Part shown: in pieces, positions 31,577-43,784 of the stretch
Position numbering within the stretch: position 1 is the stretch's first letter
How the letters are laid out: every line of letters starts with the position of its first letter
NCBI GenBank assembly: GCA_036346205.1
Contig: JARFJB010001910.1
Coordinates: 3,646,501-3,710,500 of the forward strand
Direction: 5' to 3'
Origin: Vesta saturnalis
Taxonomy: Eukaryota; Arthropoda; Insecta; Coleoptera; Lampyridae
Length of the DNA stretch: 64,000 nucleotides
Position numbers and translations under genes: made by a program
The notes under the pieces: generated by a model
Told to the model about the DNA's origin: nothing
The model's database searches: none
Seen by the model: the letters and a program-made list of their open reading frames with translations, nothing else

Positions 31577-32944
31577 TCAAATTTGGTGACTGTGCATTGT
31601 GATACCATTTTTTTATTAGTTGAAACATTTTACACCTGGTGTGTTTTGAAAAATTAAAAAAATTAAAAGGCACAGATGGATTTGATGTTCAGTTTACTAG
31701 CTAATGTAGGTTTTCGGTTATAATAAATAATGCACAACAATAAAGAACCTCATTTAGACAATGAGCTTGAATTGCAATATAATGTGCTGCTGAAACCTTC
31801 GCTGCATTTATTTGGATTCCAAAATTCATGCATTTCTTAAGTGTAAGAAGCATTACCAAAACAATACTCTTGTTCTGGTAAGGAAATATTTCAAATCCAC
31901 TAATTCTGATGTGAGTAAAGCCCAAGGTTTGAATGTTATCTCTTTTTTAAAACCAATGTACTAATCATAAAGTGAAAAATTTAATTTCTGTTCTATACAT
32001 TCATAATGGTAGTTCTGAACTTCGTATGCACATTTTTTATTCATTATGAATAGAAAGGATCTTGGTAATCATTTTTTATTTTAAGTAAAGTAGATGATTT
32101 GCGGTTAAATTTAGTGACCCACATCTAGTTAATTTGTCGAGTTTGAAGTTCATTCACTAAAATACATTCTTTTTAGATACACGTTCATTCATAACGTGAT
32201 ATCTAAGGAAATTCGGTTCCCTATTTTGTGCAATTAATTACAGCTTGTGAGTTCAGTGACGTAATAGAAATTAAAACGTGATTTGAATTCAAACCTTATC
32301 TGTTGCCCTTTTTGTGTTTAACAGATAAAATTTTGAAATTTTTTTTATATCTAGTTGCGCGTGGATTAATAAACAATCGTATGTTACACTCATTCATTTT
32401 AAATTTCTGAAATGTGTTTTCATAAGTAGGCCATGAACATATTTACACATCAATGCACCTGGAATGAAGTCTAAATCAATCATGATTGACTTAGTATAGT
32501 GGTGGATCCCATTTTGAAGGTTTGGTGTTGGTGCAATCTAGGTAGAGACTATTTTTAAAATATGTACCCTGATAGGAGCAGTCGGATAAAGATGGCGCAA
32601 TGAAGTACACAATTTGGATGTATCTTTCCGAACTGTTTAATATAAAAGTTTTCACTAACAAAGTAAACTTTTCTAAATTTCTTCACTACCACCGTACAGT
32701 GTTATTTTCTTTAACCCAGATATGCCTAAAAGTTTTGGAAAGTGCAATGGTTATTTTTTTGATTACTCGTTATAAAATATTAATATTAAAACAAAAATTT
32801 AATCATTTCAAAAATTTTTATTAAGGTCAAGTAGGAAATAAGACCTATCCTATATGTAGGACGCTAGGCAAAGATACTACAACGAATATAATCAAATTCA
32901 ACTCTGGAAAATATTAATTTGTGAATTAATAAAACATTTTACGT
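31577..32944. other. No gene seen
   Basis: AT-rich and non-coding. Frames at 31701-31925 (minus) and 32600-32824 (plus) carry no motif I recognise. Confidence 0.4.
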
Positions 32945-34440
32945 GGAGTCCGACATCGCATTTTTGACGCATCTAGTAGTGGTATTTTAGTGGCGTAATC
33001 TGCGCCTGGTTTGGTTTTCTTGGTTTGCAACCAAATGATCTAGACGACCATAACGCAAGTTGGTTCCTTCAGATGTTAATGGTCGTCCTTTTGTTTTGTG
33101 TCAATAAGACGACCGCAATTTGTCTTTTAAAACTCAATTGATCCAGTTTACCCTAACGAATGCGATGTAATTGCCGGGCGTTGTGAGTAGCTAGATCAAT
33201 GTAGGATCAGTGAAGAGTACCATTGTTTTCCCCATATAGAAATACAGTACAGACTGACATTTTGATCGCATCTGTCTACTCCCCCATGTTGGTATTATAC
33301 AAATTTACTATGTGAGGCTGCTCTACCTGAAAACAAATATATGCCAATATACTTATTACGTTATTTTCAGAGCCAGGTTGAAATTACCTGGATATTCTTT
33401 TTTTCCTTGTGCGAGTAGCGCTTCACAAAAAGTTTTGGATCAATACCAACAAACTTGGCATACGATGTTGTTTCGTTTCACTTGACGGCAATTGTGCCCC
33501 CGTTTTGAATTTTTTTTAAATCATAAACTCCCCCTTTTTTCCTTTTTAAGCTGTTTTGAATCTACCAAATGATTTTGTGGTATTCGGCTGTCTCTTATAG
33601 TTCCAGAGGCAAAGTTTTTTCTGTTAATAATTCTATTAGATTTTACTTATATCTGTAAATGACCCTTGGTAGAGCTCGAACCAATTTACATACCCCAATC
33701 TTGTTGTGTCCATCTACAGTTTGATGCCATATCCGCTTGTGTGAATAAATTGCAGCTATGGCGCCCAAAATAAGGGACCATAGCTTCATCTACAGAATGT
33801 TGTAGTTGAAAAGGCGCATGCTCTAAAACTTTTTATTTAAATGTTTGAATAACGGTTTAACTTTTGCAAAATATATATTCGAACTTATCTCTCGTTATAT
33901 ACTCTTAAACTAAAGCGTTTTGACAGTCCTCTTCTCTCGTTCCCAATAAAATCTTTGTGGTACACAGCCACTAAGAATTAAAACTCCAAAAACAGCTTTT
34001 TTAAATCAGATAATTAAATTTGTCGTTTGTTTTTTTGTAAGATATATTTGTTTTAGTCAAAATTAATTCAAAAAGCTTGTTATCGAAAAATTTGGAAAAT
34101 AAGTCTAAAAGGAGATTCAATATCTTCGTGGTTTTCAAGCTATGTGTAGCTGGTGGCACATTCTACATTTTCTCTTATCCAACTATAACTTTTTTTCTTT
34201 TTAGATTTTTTTTTGGGATGGCTTTCGTGTAGAAGTGCTTACTTTTTTGAATAACAGACAAAAGAAGATTATCGTCGGTTGAATTAGTTTCATCCAAATT
34301 TTCACTGTATAATATTTCTGCTGGAGCTTGTTAACTGACTAGCGGGTAAATTATTGATTGATAACGTGTTCTTTTTCAATTTTGTCCAACTTCTAATATA
34401 TTTTTTGCTTTTCATGTTTATTTGTGTAGAAAAGTAGCTA
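32945..34440 (-). pseudogene. Second piggyBac-family transposase relic
   Basis: No single frame is long, but translated blocks follow the piggyBac order on the minus strand. These are SENLDETNSTDDNLLLSV and PKKNLKRKK (about 34300-34200), LFSKFFDNKLFELILTKTN (about 34080), GVLILSGCVPQRFYWERE (about 33990-33940), then HSVDEAMVPYFGRHSCN (33800-33755) with the first catalytic Asp. Next come NWFELYQGS-like and NLIELLTEKTLPLEL (about 33640), GVDRCDQNVSLYCISI (about 33290-33250) with the third Asp, and a C-terminal HLVANQENQTRR and TTTRC cysteine remnant near 33000. Its subfamily differs from the relic at 26.5-28.5 kb. Many frameshifts; no ends found. Confidence 0.8.
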
Positions 34441-34524
34441 AAGCTGTGACTTCCACCAGACGACTTAACTTGCTTTGCGTGATTTTTTTCAATGTGCTTA
34501 ATTAATCACGTACGTGGTTTTTAA

Positions 34525-34622
34525 GCCGAACGGTTTGACGTAAAATATGCGGTTTTCTTTAAAATATTCTGTAGGATACTAGTAACTACGACTACTAATA
34601 TGGTTGACCTGAAGGTCGCATG
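34525..34622. repeat. Left flank unit of the 255-bp tandem array
   Basis: CCGAACGGTTTGACGT at about 34529 followed by AACTACGACTACTAATATGG. The same pair, diverged, occurs on the other side of the tandem array at about 35828-35905. Confidence 0.65.
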
Positions 34623-34789
34623 TCAAGCTCAAAATTTAAAAAACCCGTACAGTTGCACATTACTCGCTAGCGATTTCTCGTAGAAATGTGATGTTTTTAG
34701 CACATTTTGCAACATGATGCACCGATGCCCAATAAGTAAATGTTAATGTATTTTTGACGATCGCATGAACTTTGACCAGAGATGTCACA

Positions 34790-35840
34790 ATCGTCATTTA
34801 ATAAGATTTCTTATTCTCTCCGGCCTCCCATAAGCGAGATTAAACATAATTCCGAAATGATAGGTCATCGATGTCATGCGACCACTCGTTGAAACCTTTC
34901 ATGAAACCGCATCCAACTGCCGATCCCCCTCCCTAGACGGGTGAAAAAGGTTAAGATTTTTTCGGCGAATTTGCTCTTCCCATAAAATGGAAAGAGGGAG
35001 CAAATATATCCTAAGTTCACCTTCATGGTACTCAAATGGAAAGCTTCGGCGAAAGAGGTATTTTTTCACTAACTCTCATTTATTCCGACCCTCTATAAGG
35101 AGGATCAGTCATAATTCTAAAATAATAGATTGTAGATATCATGTAACCATCCGTTCAAAAATGTTTGACAAGCCGCTCGAACTGTCACTCCAAACGTCCT
35201 CTGGCCAACCTCCTTCGGACCCGGATTGGAGAAAGTTAAAGTTGCTTGGCGGATTTGGTCTTCCGAGAAAATGGAGGGTGTATCTGCATGGTACTGTAAC
35301 AAAAGACCTCGACGAAAGTAGTATTTTTTCTCTAACTCTCATTCCACCAACCCTCTAGAAGCGAAATCTGTCATTCCAAAATGATAAATTATAAATGTGA
35401 TTCTACTCCCCTTCTGCCACTCCTTTGTGGAGTGAGAAAAAGATTCAGTGGATTTGGTCTTCCCACGAAATGGGCAGAGGAATGCTGAGTATACTCTCAT
35501 GGTACTCTAATGAAAGGTCTCGATTAAAGGAATGTTTTTCCACCAACTCTCATACCATCCGATCCCCTATAAGCGAGATAGGTCATAATTTCGAAACGAT
35601 AGATAGTAGAATGTCATTGGACCACTCGTGGTAAATTTCTCAACAAGCCGCATCTGTCACATCGACTTTCCTTCGGCTACCTCTCGATGTGGTAAAGTTT
35701 TGTCGACGGTCTGGTTCTCACAAAATTTTATCGGGGGATTCTTAAAAATTCATGATACTCTATTGTAAGGTTTTGACACAAAAACTTGGTTCTATATCAA
35801 CTTTCATCCTCTATTACCCCCTATGAGCCAAACGGTTTGA
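34790..35840. repeat. Tandem array, about 255-bp period, 4-5 units
   Basis: Unit starts are near 34815, 35078, 35335, 35548 and 35803 (the last partial). Each unit shows CTCTCAT..CC..CCTCTATAAG, then CATAATT..AAA.GATAG, CCACTCGTT, GGTGAAAAAG, TTCCCA.AAAATGG and TCATGGTACTC. Copies differ by perhaps a fifth to a quarter and one lacks about 40 bp. Frames at 34987-35358 and 35425-35634 are by-products. The block is GC-richer than its surroundings. Confidence 0.85.
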
Positions 35841-37309
35841 CGTTGACGTTGATTCTTTACATTGTAAATAACTACGGGTATTAGTATGGAATATAAAGCC
35901 AACTAGGGAATCTAATTTTATTTTAGTAGAGATTAGTCAGATCTTTAATTTAAATATTGTTAAGCCGCTCTGAAATTGACAAATCAGAACACCCTCTAAC
36001 GGGCGAAGGCTAATAATGAAACAAAATTTAATTAAATTACGTCCAAAGTTGTGAAAAATGTAGTTTGAAAGTGGTAACAGTATTTACAGCAAAAAACTAA
36101 CATTCCAATTAAATATCTAGTTAAATAATAACGAAATGAAAACATAATGTGTATGTATAACCTTTGAACTGTATATGTTAAATCATTGCAATGTGCTGAT
36201 AACTTAACGTACTTAATTGATAAAGCATTCTCTTTGAGGTCTAGGAAAAACAGCAAAATACCTGGTCATACCAAAAATTAAAATGAAAGTACACCATGAA
36301 CGGTTAGCTGCGGCAGACTTCTGTGGTTAATTCAATCTACAATATTTCAAATGTTCTTTACGTCTAGTATTTAACATACCTTTTATAGTTTCAGAAGAAC
36401 AATATTACTTATACACTCCAGAAGCTAAAAGAGTACTTGAAGCATCTTTACGTGATCTTTGTTTGTAACATTAGTTACCAAAGGAAGAAAAACTACCAAC
36501 ATTAAGTGGTAATGTTCTCTGCGGGCACGTCTAACAGGTTTAATTATGTTATTAGTTTCTTTAAGTGGATATAGCCACTAGCTAATAATAACTAATAAAT
36601 ATTTTGTATACTGCAATCCCCAAGCGATAATCACTGTAAAACTAAAAAATATCGTGTTTACTGGGTATTACAGATCTCAAACCAATAACCAATACTGTGA
36701 ACGTAAAAAAAAATTGGTTTTTGTCAATCTAGCAAATAATTTTGACCATTTTGGACATTACAGACCCCAAACGATGGCCAACACTATGAAACTATGAAAT
36801 TTTGTTGATAAAGGAATGAAGAAAAAAGTTCAAATATTTTATGGCAATTCTCTTGCTAGAAATGTGAATATGTGTGACGTGCACATGCGCAAAGGAGTGT
36901 TGACTTTGACCTCTGACAGAGAAGGGATCACTTCCTCGAGTTCATCTTTAATAGCTATAGATTGGCGAAAAGATTTGAAAAAACCATGCCATTTTCCCCT
37001 ATTCAGGGTCACGAATGGACGGACGTGCCGTGTCAGACTGACAAGACAAACGGCATAGCCTAATAAATTAGAAACAGCCAAAAGAAGTTTTGAAATATTT
37101 ATATTTTAAAAGACAAAGTTACTACTTAGAAGTTTTAGAGGAGCTTAATTTTCTCTTTTTTCGTAAAATACAATCAATAGTTAATCTATGCTACTATATC
37201 AGAATTGTGTTGATGTTGCCAATACTTTAATGTTTAAGATTCCATGGCCTGCATTCAGAAATTCTTTGTTGTTCAGTTGTAGTTTCACTTTACAAATTCA
37301 ATGCACATA
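35841..37309. other. No gene seen
   Basis: Begins with the right flank unit of the tandem array (to about 35905). A GC-richer stretch at 36870-37060 has 80-codon frames on both strands (36816-37058 plus, 36839-37081 minus), neither recognisable. The rest is AT-rich and non-coding. Confidence 0.4.
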
Positions 37310-38290
37310 CAAGGGTTGCTATCTATATTTCTGACCTAGTAATGAAAAAACAAATATTTATGATCGAAATTGGTTTTATTATTTTTCAAAATATTCTCGA
37401 TGAAGATCAATTCATTTTTGCATGCGCCTGAACCAATTTTCGAAGCATTTTTTCCATTCCGATTGAAGTAACTCCAAAACGTGCGTTTTGCATGCATCAA
37501 TTGCTTCTACCGGTGTCGAAAATTTAGAATTGACCGTCCTACGTTGCGTTAGCGCCACTGTCGCAACATGACCGCTAATACCGAAGAAACAGGCAACCAT
37601 TTGCGTCGATGTGCTTCTTCCGCGATTGCATTTTGCTCATTTTGGAAGACCCCTGTTTTGTTTCGGGCTCATATGCATAGAGCCATACATCGTCACCTGT
37701 GTAGATGTTATACAAAGCCTTTAATGCACTTTGATCGTATTTTTCAACACTTCCGTGCACCAATCGACATGAGCCTTCTTTGAGCGTTTGTGAGATTATG
37801 CGGGATCCAGAGCGAATAATTTTTTTACAGCCAAATGATGCAATATTTTATTTATGCTTGTCATACTAATGATGCCTCAATCTCACATTATGTCACATGA
37901 GGATCTTGGTTTATCAGTTCACACACAGCGTCGACCTTGGCGGAATTCGTCCTGGAGCGAACTTCGGCCACGATGGAATTCGTTATACCAGTCTTTTATA
38001 GTGTTGTGGGATGATGCTTCATCACCGTATTTAAGATCTAAGTTCATCTATACACTCTTGTCTTGATAATCCACATCGAAAATTATGAAAAATAATCGCA
38101 CGAAAATGTTCACGAGTTAATTCCATTTTTTGCCCAAGATGAATTTTTCAAGTTACTGTAAACAAGACAAATCGCGCACAAATGACAAAATGTTCAAAAT
38201 AAGGTTATGATCAACAATGTCAGTTTCCGTTAGATGTCGCCTGGGAACGCTTACTGTTGCCAAGGCCCGAAATATAAATAGCAACCCTCG
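37310..38290 (-). mobile_element. Mariner element, deletion derivative with both ends
   Basis: Both ends are inverted copies of CRAGGGTTGCTATYTATATT followed by TCKGRCCT, flanked by TA (37308-37309, 38291-38292). The total is 981 bp against about 1.3 kb usual for mariner. It carries the transposase relic annotated separately. Confidence 0.9.
37390..38124 (-). pseudogene. Mariner transposase, frameshifted and internally deleted
   Basis: From the ATG at 38124: MELTREHFRAIIFHNFRCGL and SRQECIDELRS, then after a shift ASSHNTIKDWYNEFHRGRSS and DEFRQGRR. A short deletion and further stops lead to YTGDDVWLYAYEPETKQGSS (about 37700) with the first catalytic Asp. KMVACFFGISGHVATVALTQ follows and then, after loss of the region carrying the second and third Asp, FSTPVEAIDACKTHVLELLQ and SEWKKCFENWFRRMQK at the C-terminus (37412). 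An inactive relic. Confidence 0.88.
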
Positions 38291-38292
38291 TA

Positions 38293-39208
38293 TATATAAA
38301 ATGTTTAAAATTACGATCTAGTTCATGTTCCAGTGATGTATTTCAAAACTCTAATTGAAAAATAACGCACTTGGTTAAATAATTCTAATTTAAGTTATTT
38401 TTTCTACGTTCATTCAAAAAACGAACACTTTTTGCATTTAAATTTAAAAGGTACAACTGCGAATGTCAGTAAAATATGGATTGACAACAGAACTAAATCA
38501 TGATTTGTACAAATGCTAAAGATTTTAGATTGCGCTTTTGATTTCATTTTCATGTATTGGGGTAGTATTGTTTAAAAAAGGTGAAATGTAATTAGGTCAT
38601 TGTATACTTAATAAATAAACCATTATATCTAAATTTCAAGCATTCACATTTTGGTTTCCTTTGGACTTATGTTTACGGTTTGTTACGATCGAGTGTATGG
38701 AGCTTGGCTTTATGCGCACTCGATCGCTATATGTTAGTATTTTTAGCGGAAATCAGATCCGGATAATAAACTTTCTTAGCTACTCATTAAAAGTTATTCT
38801 CGTTTGTCAGTGTAACTAAATGAAAAAAAAAGTTAAAGTGTAAAAATAGTTTTCGTAAAATGAGAAATATTGTTGAAAATATGAATGACAGAAGTATCTT
38901 TAAATTTAATATCCAGTAATCACGCTACATAGATCCATCATAATGAAATATTAAATATTACATTATTATAAAATATACCGACACTTATGACCACTTAGTA
39001 AAACCGTTTTTTTTAATGAACGTAGAAAAATTTTTGTATTTAACTTGTGAAAAAAGTATTCATTGGAATAAACATTCACTTGTTGTATTTGTTACATAAA
39101 TAATTACTAACCACGCAAAATCAAAGTACTCAAGTTAGGCCGAAAACTGGAAGAATGGTTACACATCTTATTTAAAAGATACTGACTCATATTAGTCAAT
39201 GAAAACGT
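38293..39208. other. No gene seen
   Basis: AT-rich and non-coding. Confidence 0.4.
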
Positions 39209-39210
39209 TA

Positions 39211-40487
39211 AAAAAGGGTGAAATAAAAAAATGTAACACCAAGATGGCGTTGGAATTTTTGGACCAAACTTGGCAGAAATGTTTAACTGGTCAAATGTAA
39301 TTGATTAAAATTTCATTCAAAATAATCCAGTAGCCATGGAGAATTTGACGTTTTACTTGTTGTAACAATCGAAATTATCGGTGTATTTCTTAAGAGATTA
39401 AGTCGATTTCAGTATTGTTTTTGGTTGCATTTTTTTTGCTTTTGTGTTCTTCTCTCTCATATTGAGGCTGCGATTATGCCTAGGTGTGGCAACGTGAAAA
39501 TTGTCGACGACTGAGTGAATTCGACAGAGGTCGCATTATTGGCTTACGTGAAGGTGGTTTTTCATTCAGAGAAAGTGGACGGCCAAGACCGACAAATGTG
39601 GTCCAGGGCCGCCATCTCCGATTAATGGCATTAAGAGACCGATTCTCGAGTACAAGATCAATAGCCGATCAATGGTTTGGAAACGAAGGACGTCCTGTAA
39701 CCCTTCGTACAGTTTACCGTCGAATTAGAGCTTTTGGCTTACAGTCCTACTGACCACATCTTGTGCTTCCGCTGACGGCTCGTCATCGACAGCAACGTCT
39801 GGAGTGGTGTACCTTGCGACTGGATTGAGACGTGAAATGGCATAGGGTGGTTTTCAGTGACGAATCCCGATTCTGCTTGGGAATGCACGATGGTCGCATA
39901 AGGGTAAGACGTAGATGTGGAGAACGTGGCAATGTGCAGTTTTCTGTTGAGCGACATGTACACCACACTGTGGGGTTTATGGTATGGGGTGCTATTGTTT
40001 ATGGAAGCAGGTCTCAGTTGGTATTCATCCGAGGCAATATGAATGCCCACCGATATGTTGATGAAGTGGTAGAACCCCATATCCTTCCATTCCTCCAGGA
40101 GCGGGAGGACCTGATTTTCCAAGAGGATTATGCCCGACCCCACGTTGCAAGGCATTCCATGGAGAGCTTCGAAGAGGTTAACATCAATATCTTGCCGTGG
40201 CCACCTAGTTCTCCCGTTTCGCCCATCGAACATGTGTGGGACATGATGGGTAGAAGACTCAAGTAATTAGCCAATCCTCCACAGACACTAGAAGCTCTCT
40301 GACATGAATTACAGATTGCCTGGGATGCAATACATCAGGAAGAAATCGGCCGCCTGTTGGAATCCATACTAAGAAGGGCGCGGGAGCGTGAGACTAACAG
40401 GGGCGGTCCAACACATTACTAATAAAAAATGCCAAGTTTGGTCCAAAAATTCCAATGCCATCTTGGTGTTGCATTTTTTATGTCACA

Positions 40488-40490
<3 letters not shown>
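39211..40490 (+). mobile_element. Tc1-type element with both terminal inverted repeats
   Basis: About 55-bp terminal repeats: the left carries ATGTAACACCAAGATGGCGT then GGAATTTTTGGACCAAACTT, and the right is the inverse with three or four changes, ending TGTCACAGTG, typical of Tc1-type ends. TA lies at 39209-39210 and from 40491. The right TA has expanded to a microsatellite. Internal deletion near 39573 makes the element a few hundred bases shorter than usual. Confidence 0.9.
39484..40425 (+). pseudogene. Tc1 transposase (DDE family), three stops and a deletion
   Basis: The frame opens just before RRLSEFDRGRIIGLREGGFS, the first helix-turn-helix. About 45 codons are then missing before SGRPRPTNVVQGRHLRLMAL, DRFSSTRSIADQWFG and TLRTVYRRIRAFGLQSY. 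A TGA follows (39751, CGA to TGA type) and another near 39828. HRVVFSDESRFCLGMHDG holds the first Asp (about 39855). VGFMVWGAIVYGSRSQLVF, then FQEDYARPHVARHSM holds the second Asp. SPVSPIEHVWDMMGRRLK holds the final Glu, although the usual SPDLSPIEH aspartate is Val. A TAA follows, then ALHELQIAWDAI-like and LLESILRRARERE to about 40420. One of the best preserved coding relics here. Confidence 0.92.

Positions 40491-40543
<53 letters not shown>
40491..40543. repeat. (TA)n microsatellite
   Basis: About 26 TA units directly abut the right end of the Tc1 element. Confidence 0.95.
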
Positions 40544-40545
<2 letters not shown>

Positions 40546-40619
40546 TAGTGTGGGTAAAATATATATGTATTACAATCATGACTCGTTTTGCTATGCTACA
40601 TGGCTATACGAAGCCTCTG

Positions 40620-41425
40620 GAGACTTCTTTTGACTAGATGCAATTAGGATCTCATCGATGTTTGGTTTATTTTCCTAGGTTTTCCCTTAGGCAACCCCTT
40701 CTTTTTTCGTTGTGTGCATAGTAGCTCCATTAACGCATTACCATAGCCTTTAATATCTACTGACGATTATGGAGGCTTGTTGTTTACATTACGATGTATC
40801 TACTTCCACTACACTACTCGTTGCAGCATGAGTTTCTGTAGTAACCTCTCCTACATAACTTAGTAGTGATGATTTTAGCACTTTTATTTCATTTTTGATC
40901 ATTTCTTGTATCTCTGAAAAATTGTTTTGGCAACTTGAGATACACTTTTTGGGTAACTTCTTCCGAGGTACTTATAACAGATTGAGCCATTCGTCGTGCT
41001 TCCAAAAAGCATTGTGTAACACCTTGATTTCTTAAACCTTTTTTCCATTTCATTTTTGTTTTCCTTTACAATGTACGCATTCAATTTCGCTGCAATTATC
41101 ATTATGTAATAGTTTTCCACATTGCCATGGTTTCATCAATGCATTTCAAAGACGTATGTCCAAACCTTTGACTCTTAAAGCATCGTATTAGTTCTGGAAT
41201 GTAACGTCGGACACTTAAATTGTACATTGCACCTATAATAATTTTAGGTACTTCATTGTATTCAAACGTTAAAACCAATATTGGGGTATCAACCAACTTT
41301 CCATCTTCTCTAGCCTGTATCCTTTTAACTTCAGTAATCCTTTCTGAACAGAGCTCCTCTAGTATCTTCGCCATAGTGACATTTAATAAATCTTTGTGAT
41401 AAACAACTCATTTGAAAAATTCAAT
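40620..41425 (-). pseudogene. Non-LTR retrotransposon ORF1 (gag-like) relic
   Basis: On the minus strand: EELCSERITEVKRIQARE, then LVDTPILVLTFEYNEVPKII, LSVRRYIPELIRCFKSQRFG and HTSLKC, the first zinc knuckle (CFKSQRFGHTSLKC, with the second Cys as Ser). A frameshifted second knuckle region ends in NCSEIECVHCKGKQK. This RRM-like plus CCHC arrangement is typical of ORF1 in I/Jockey-type elements. 40620-40890 may hold a decayed C-terminus. No reverse transcriptase follows; the Tc1 element with its microsatellite lies immediately beyond. Confidence 0.8.
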
Positions 41426-41545
41426 TTTTGGTGAAGACTATCTTTAATCTCTACATCCCTTATCTTCGGCAATTAAACAATACTGCATTTTCTATTATAA
41501 GCCCATCTTATATTTTATTAAGTCTTTTAGTTTCACCAGCTAGAC

Positions 41546-43776
41546 AAGGGCTGTCCAACTTCAAGCGGCTCACGGGCCGCTATATATAAAAACGTGGTTG
41601 CGCGGGGCCCATATTAAAATATCTTCGTTTCCAGCATAATCAGCAATTTTTAATAATAGGCATAATAAAACGTGTTTGTTTAATTATTAATATTTATTAA
41701 AAGAAAATACAAATATCGTATACAAAAAAGTTAATGGGAAGTTTGGGGGTTGGTTTTCATTAACCAATGTGGCAATATCAACAGTAATATTTGATGTTAA
41801 TAATGGAAGCAACTGGGTAAGTGACTTATCTGACAGGGAATACCTGTATTTTGATTTTATAAATTTCATGCTGGAAAAGCTGCTTTCACAGAGATACGTG
41901 CTTCCCATCATTGAGCCCATTATAAGACCCAAGTTCCGCAAGCTGCGGTAACGTTCGCTTGGAAGTAACTTAAAAAAGACCAGTCCCCCTTCGGTTCCTG
42001 GTAAAAAGGATCTGACTGTAAATTACACAATTCCAGGTGAAGGTCTGCTCTGCTTACACTCTCAATAGCAACTGTAAGTGGTCTCCATCAATTTTTTTAA
42101 AGTCACTAATTTTCGAATTATTGTGCAATTGTGCCAATATATTTTACATAACTTATATGTGAAATTTTCTCGAATTTTTCATTGCTCATTGCAGCTTGGA
42201 AAAAAATTTAAAATCATTTAGTGAAGACTTGAAAAGCTTAATTTTGTTTTTAAATCCTTTTATGTGGTCATATAAATTGGTAATATTCTGCTGCTTGCCT
42301 TGTAGCTTCAAATTCAATTCGTTGAGGTGAAATGTTAGGTTTGTTAAAAATGCAAGCTCTGATAGAAATTTTGCATCTCCAATTTTTTTTCAATTCCGTG
42401 CTCGGACTTCACTTGATTTTTAAGGAAAAGGGGAATCTCCTTGCGAAGAAACGTTGCCCGCGCTTAACCAACGAATATCGGTGTGAAGTAACAGGTCCCC
42501 ATATGTAGCTTCTACTTCAGCCAAAAAAAAACTTTCTGTGAATCAAAGCACGATTGCCCCCTTTTATAATATTAGTTATTTTAACAACCACTTTCATAAC
42601 ATTCATATGACGCAAGGACTTTCCACATAGGGTTTCTTGGTGAATAATGCAGTGTATCACAGGACAGTTGATATTACTTTGTTTTAAGAGTCATGCAAAT
42701 CCAGTTTCAGTTCCTATCATAGCTCTGGCTCCTTCGGTGGCAATACAGCAACATTTATCAAATCCCTATAGTCTGACACAACCTTATTTACAGCATGAAA
42801 TATATCCGTACCCTTGGTTGTACCATAGAGAGGGATAAGATCAAGCTTCTGCTGCACTGAAATCCTCTTGAACAGATTGAACAAAAATTACAAGTTGTCT
42901 GATGTCAGATAGGACAGTGCTTTCGTCCAAACAGAGCGACACTGGCACTTTTTCAAAATTTTCAGTAATTTTTGTTTCACTCAATTGTTTTGCTATTTAG
43001 ATTGGACAATTCTTAATGAGCACTCCATCCCTAAAAGGCTTTTGCTTTGACAATTTACAGCGCTACTTCGTAAGAAGCGGCCATACTGCATCTATTATTA
43101 TCAGTGTCAGTCTTTTTAAAAAAATTTGTTTGTTGTTTCAGTTATTTCTTTTGTTCAACAATCATAGCATTCCTTGCCTTCCCTATGTATTGTTGAAATG
43201 TTTTCTCATGTAATGTAATGTAGTGCCGTTTCGTATCTACTCTTTGTGAATTGAGACAACCTGTATACAAGTTATGCACTGAAATTTGTGTTATTGTTTG
43301 TAATTAAATAGTCTGACTCTCAGCGGTCGTTAGAAATTAGGCACTCATCTGCAATTTTTCTTTTATGGGAAGACATTTCACTAACAAAACTTCAGACACC
43401 AGAGTAAAATGACTCCAATTTATAAGGAAATAGAACACATATACGTAATAATGATTGTCGCGAGCTGTCTTCAACGAAATCTAATAACTAATAATAATAA
43501 TAGCATCGAGTTATATTTCTTTCTTTACTTGTTCTGTAAACACAACTCATTGTTGACATATGCGCGCACCAATTGAACGTCGTTGCAAAGTTTATTATTA
43601 TGTCTGTGGTTGCAGCCACAGCATCAAGTGGCTTCACAATGCTTATGTACTTACTTATTGGATTTTTTCATCGTAGGTGTTTGCATTGCTAGATATATTT
43701 AAACATATACGCAGGCCGCAAAATATGTTATCATGGGCCGCATGCAGCCCGCTGGGCCCCATGTTGGACAACCTTG
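41546..43776 (-). mobile_element. hAT-superfamily element with ends and 8-bp target duplication
   Basis: Termini are CAAGGGCTGTCCAAC on the left and its near-inverse GTTGGACAACCTTG on the right. Flanks AGCTAGAC (41538-41545) and ATCTAGAC (43777-43784) agree at 7 of 8 positions, as expected for hAT. The subterminal regions are GC-rich (CACGGGCCGC left; GCAGCCCGCTGGGCCCC right). About 2.2 kb, with a transposase relic on the minus strand. Confidence 0.9.
41687..43376 (-). pseudogene. hAT transposase relic (ZBED/GTF2IRD2-like type)
   Basis: From the ATG at 43376: SSHKRKIADECLISNDR, then a BED-type finger remnant around RVDTKRHYITLHEKTFQQY. MAASYEVAL and FRDGVLIKNCP follow, then VPVSLCLDESTVLSDIRQL with the first Asp (about 42900). 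Next is LIPLYGTTKGTDIFHAVNK, CIATEGARAMIGTETGFA (Asp to Glu at the second position), IHQETLCGKSLRHMNV, LLLHTDIRWLSAG, and FLSELAFLTNLTFHLNELNL then KLQGKQQNITNLYDH. The C-terminal dimerisation domain is LCESSFSSMKFIKSKYR and LLPLLTSNITVDIATLV (41941-41760). It is essentially full length but has many stops and frameshifts. Relatives include the vertebrate domesticated genes of this group. Confidence 0.9.
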
Positions 43777-43784
43777 ATCTAGAC

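Noticed and set aside
34987..35634. Two plus-strand frames of 123 and 69 codons
   Set aside because: They lie in the 255-bp tandem array and are not conserved between units.
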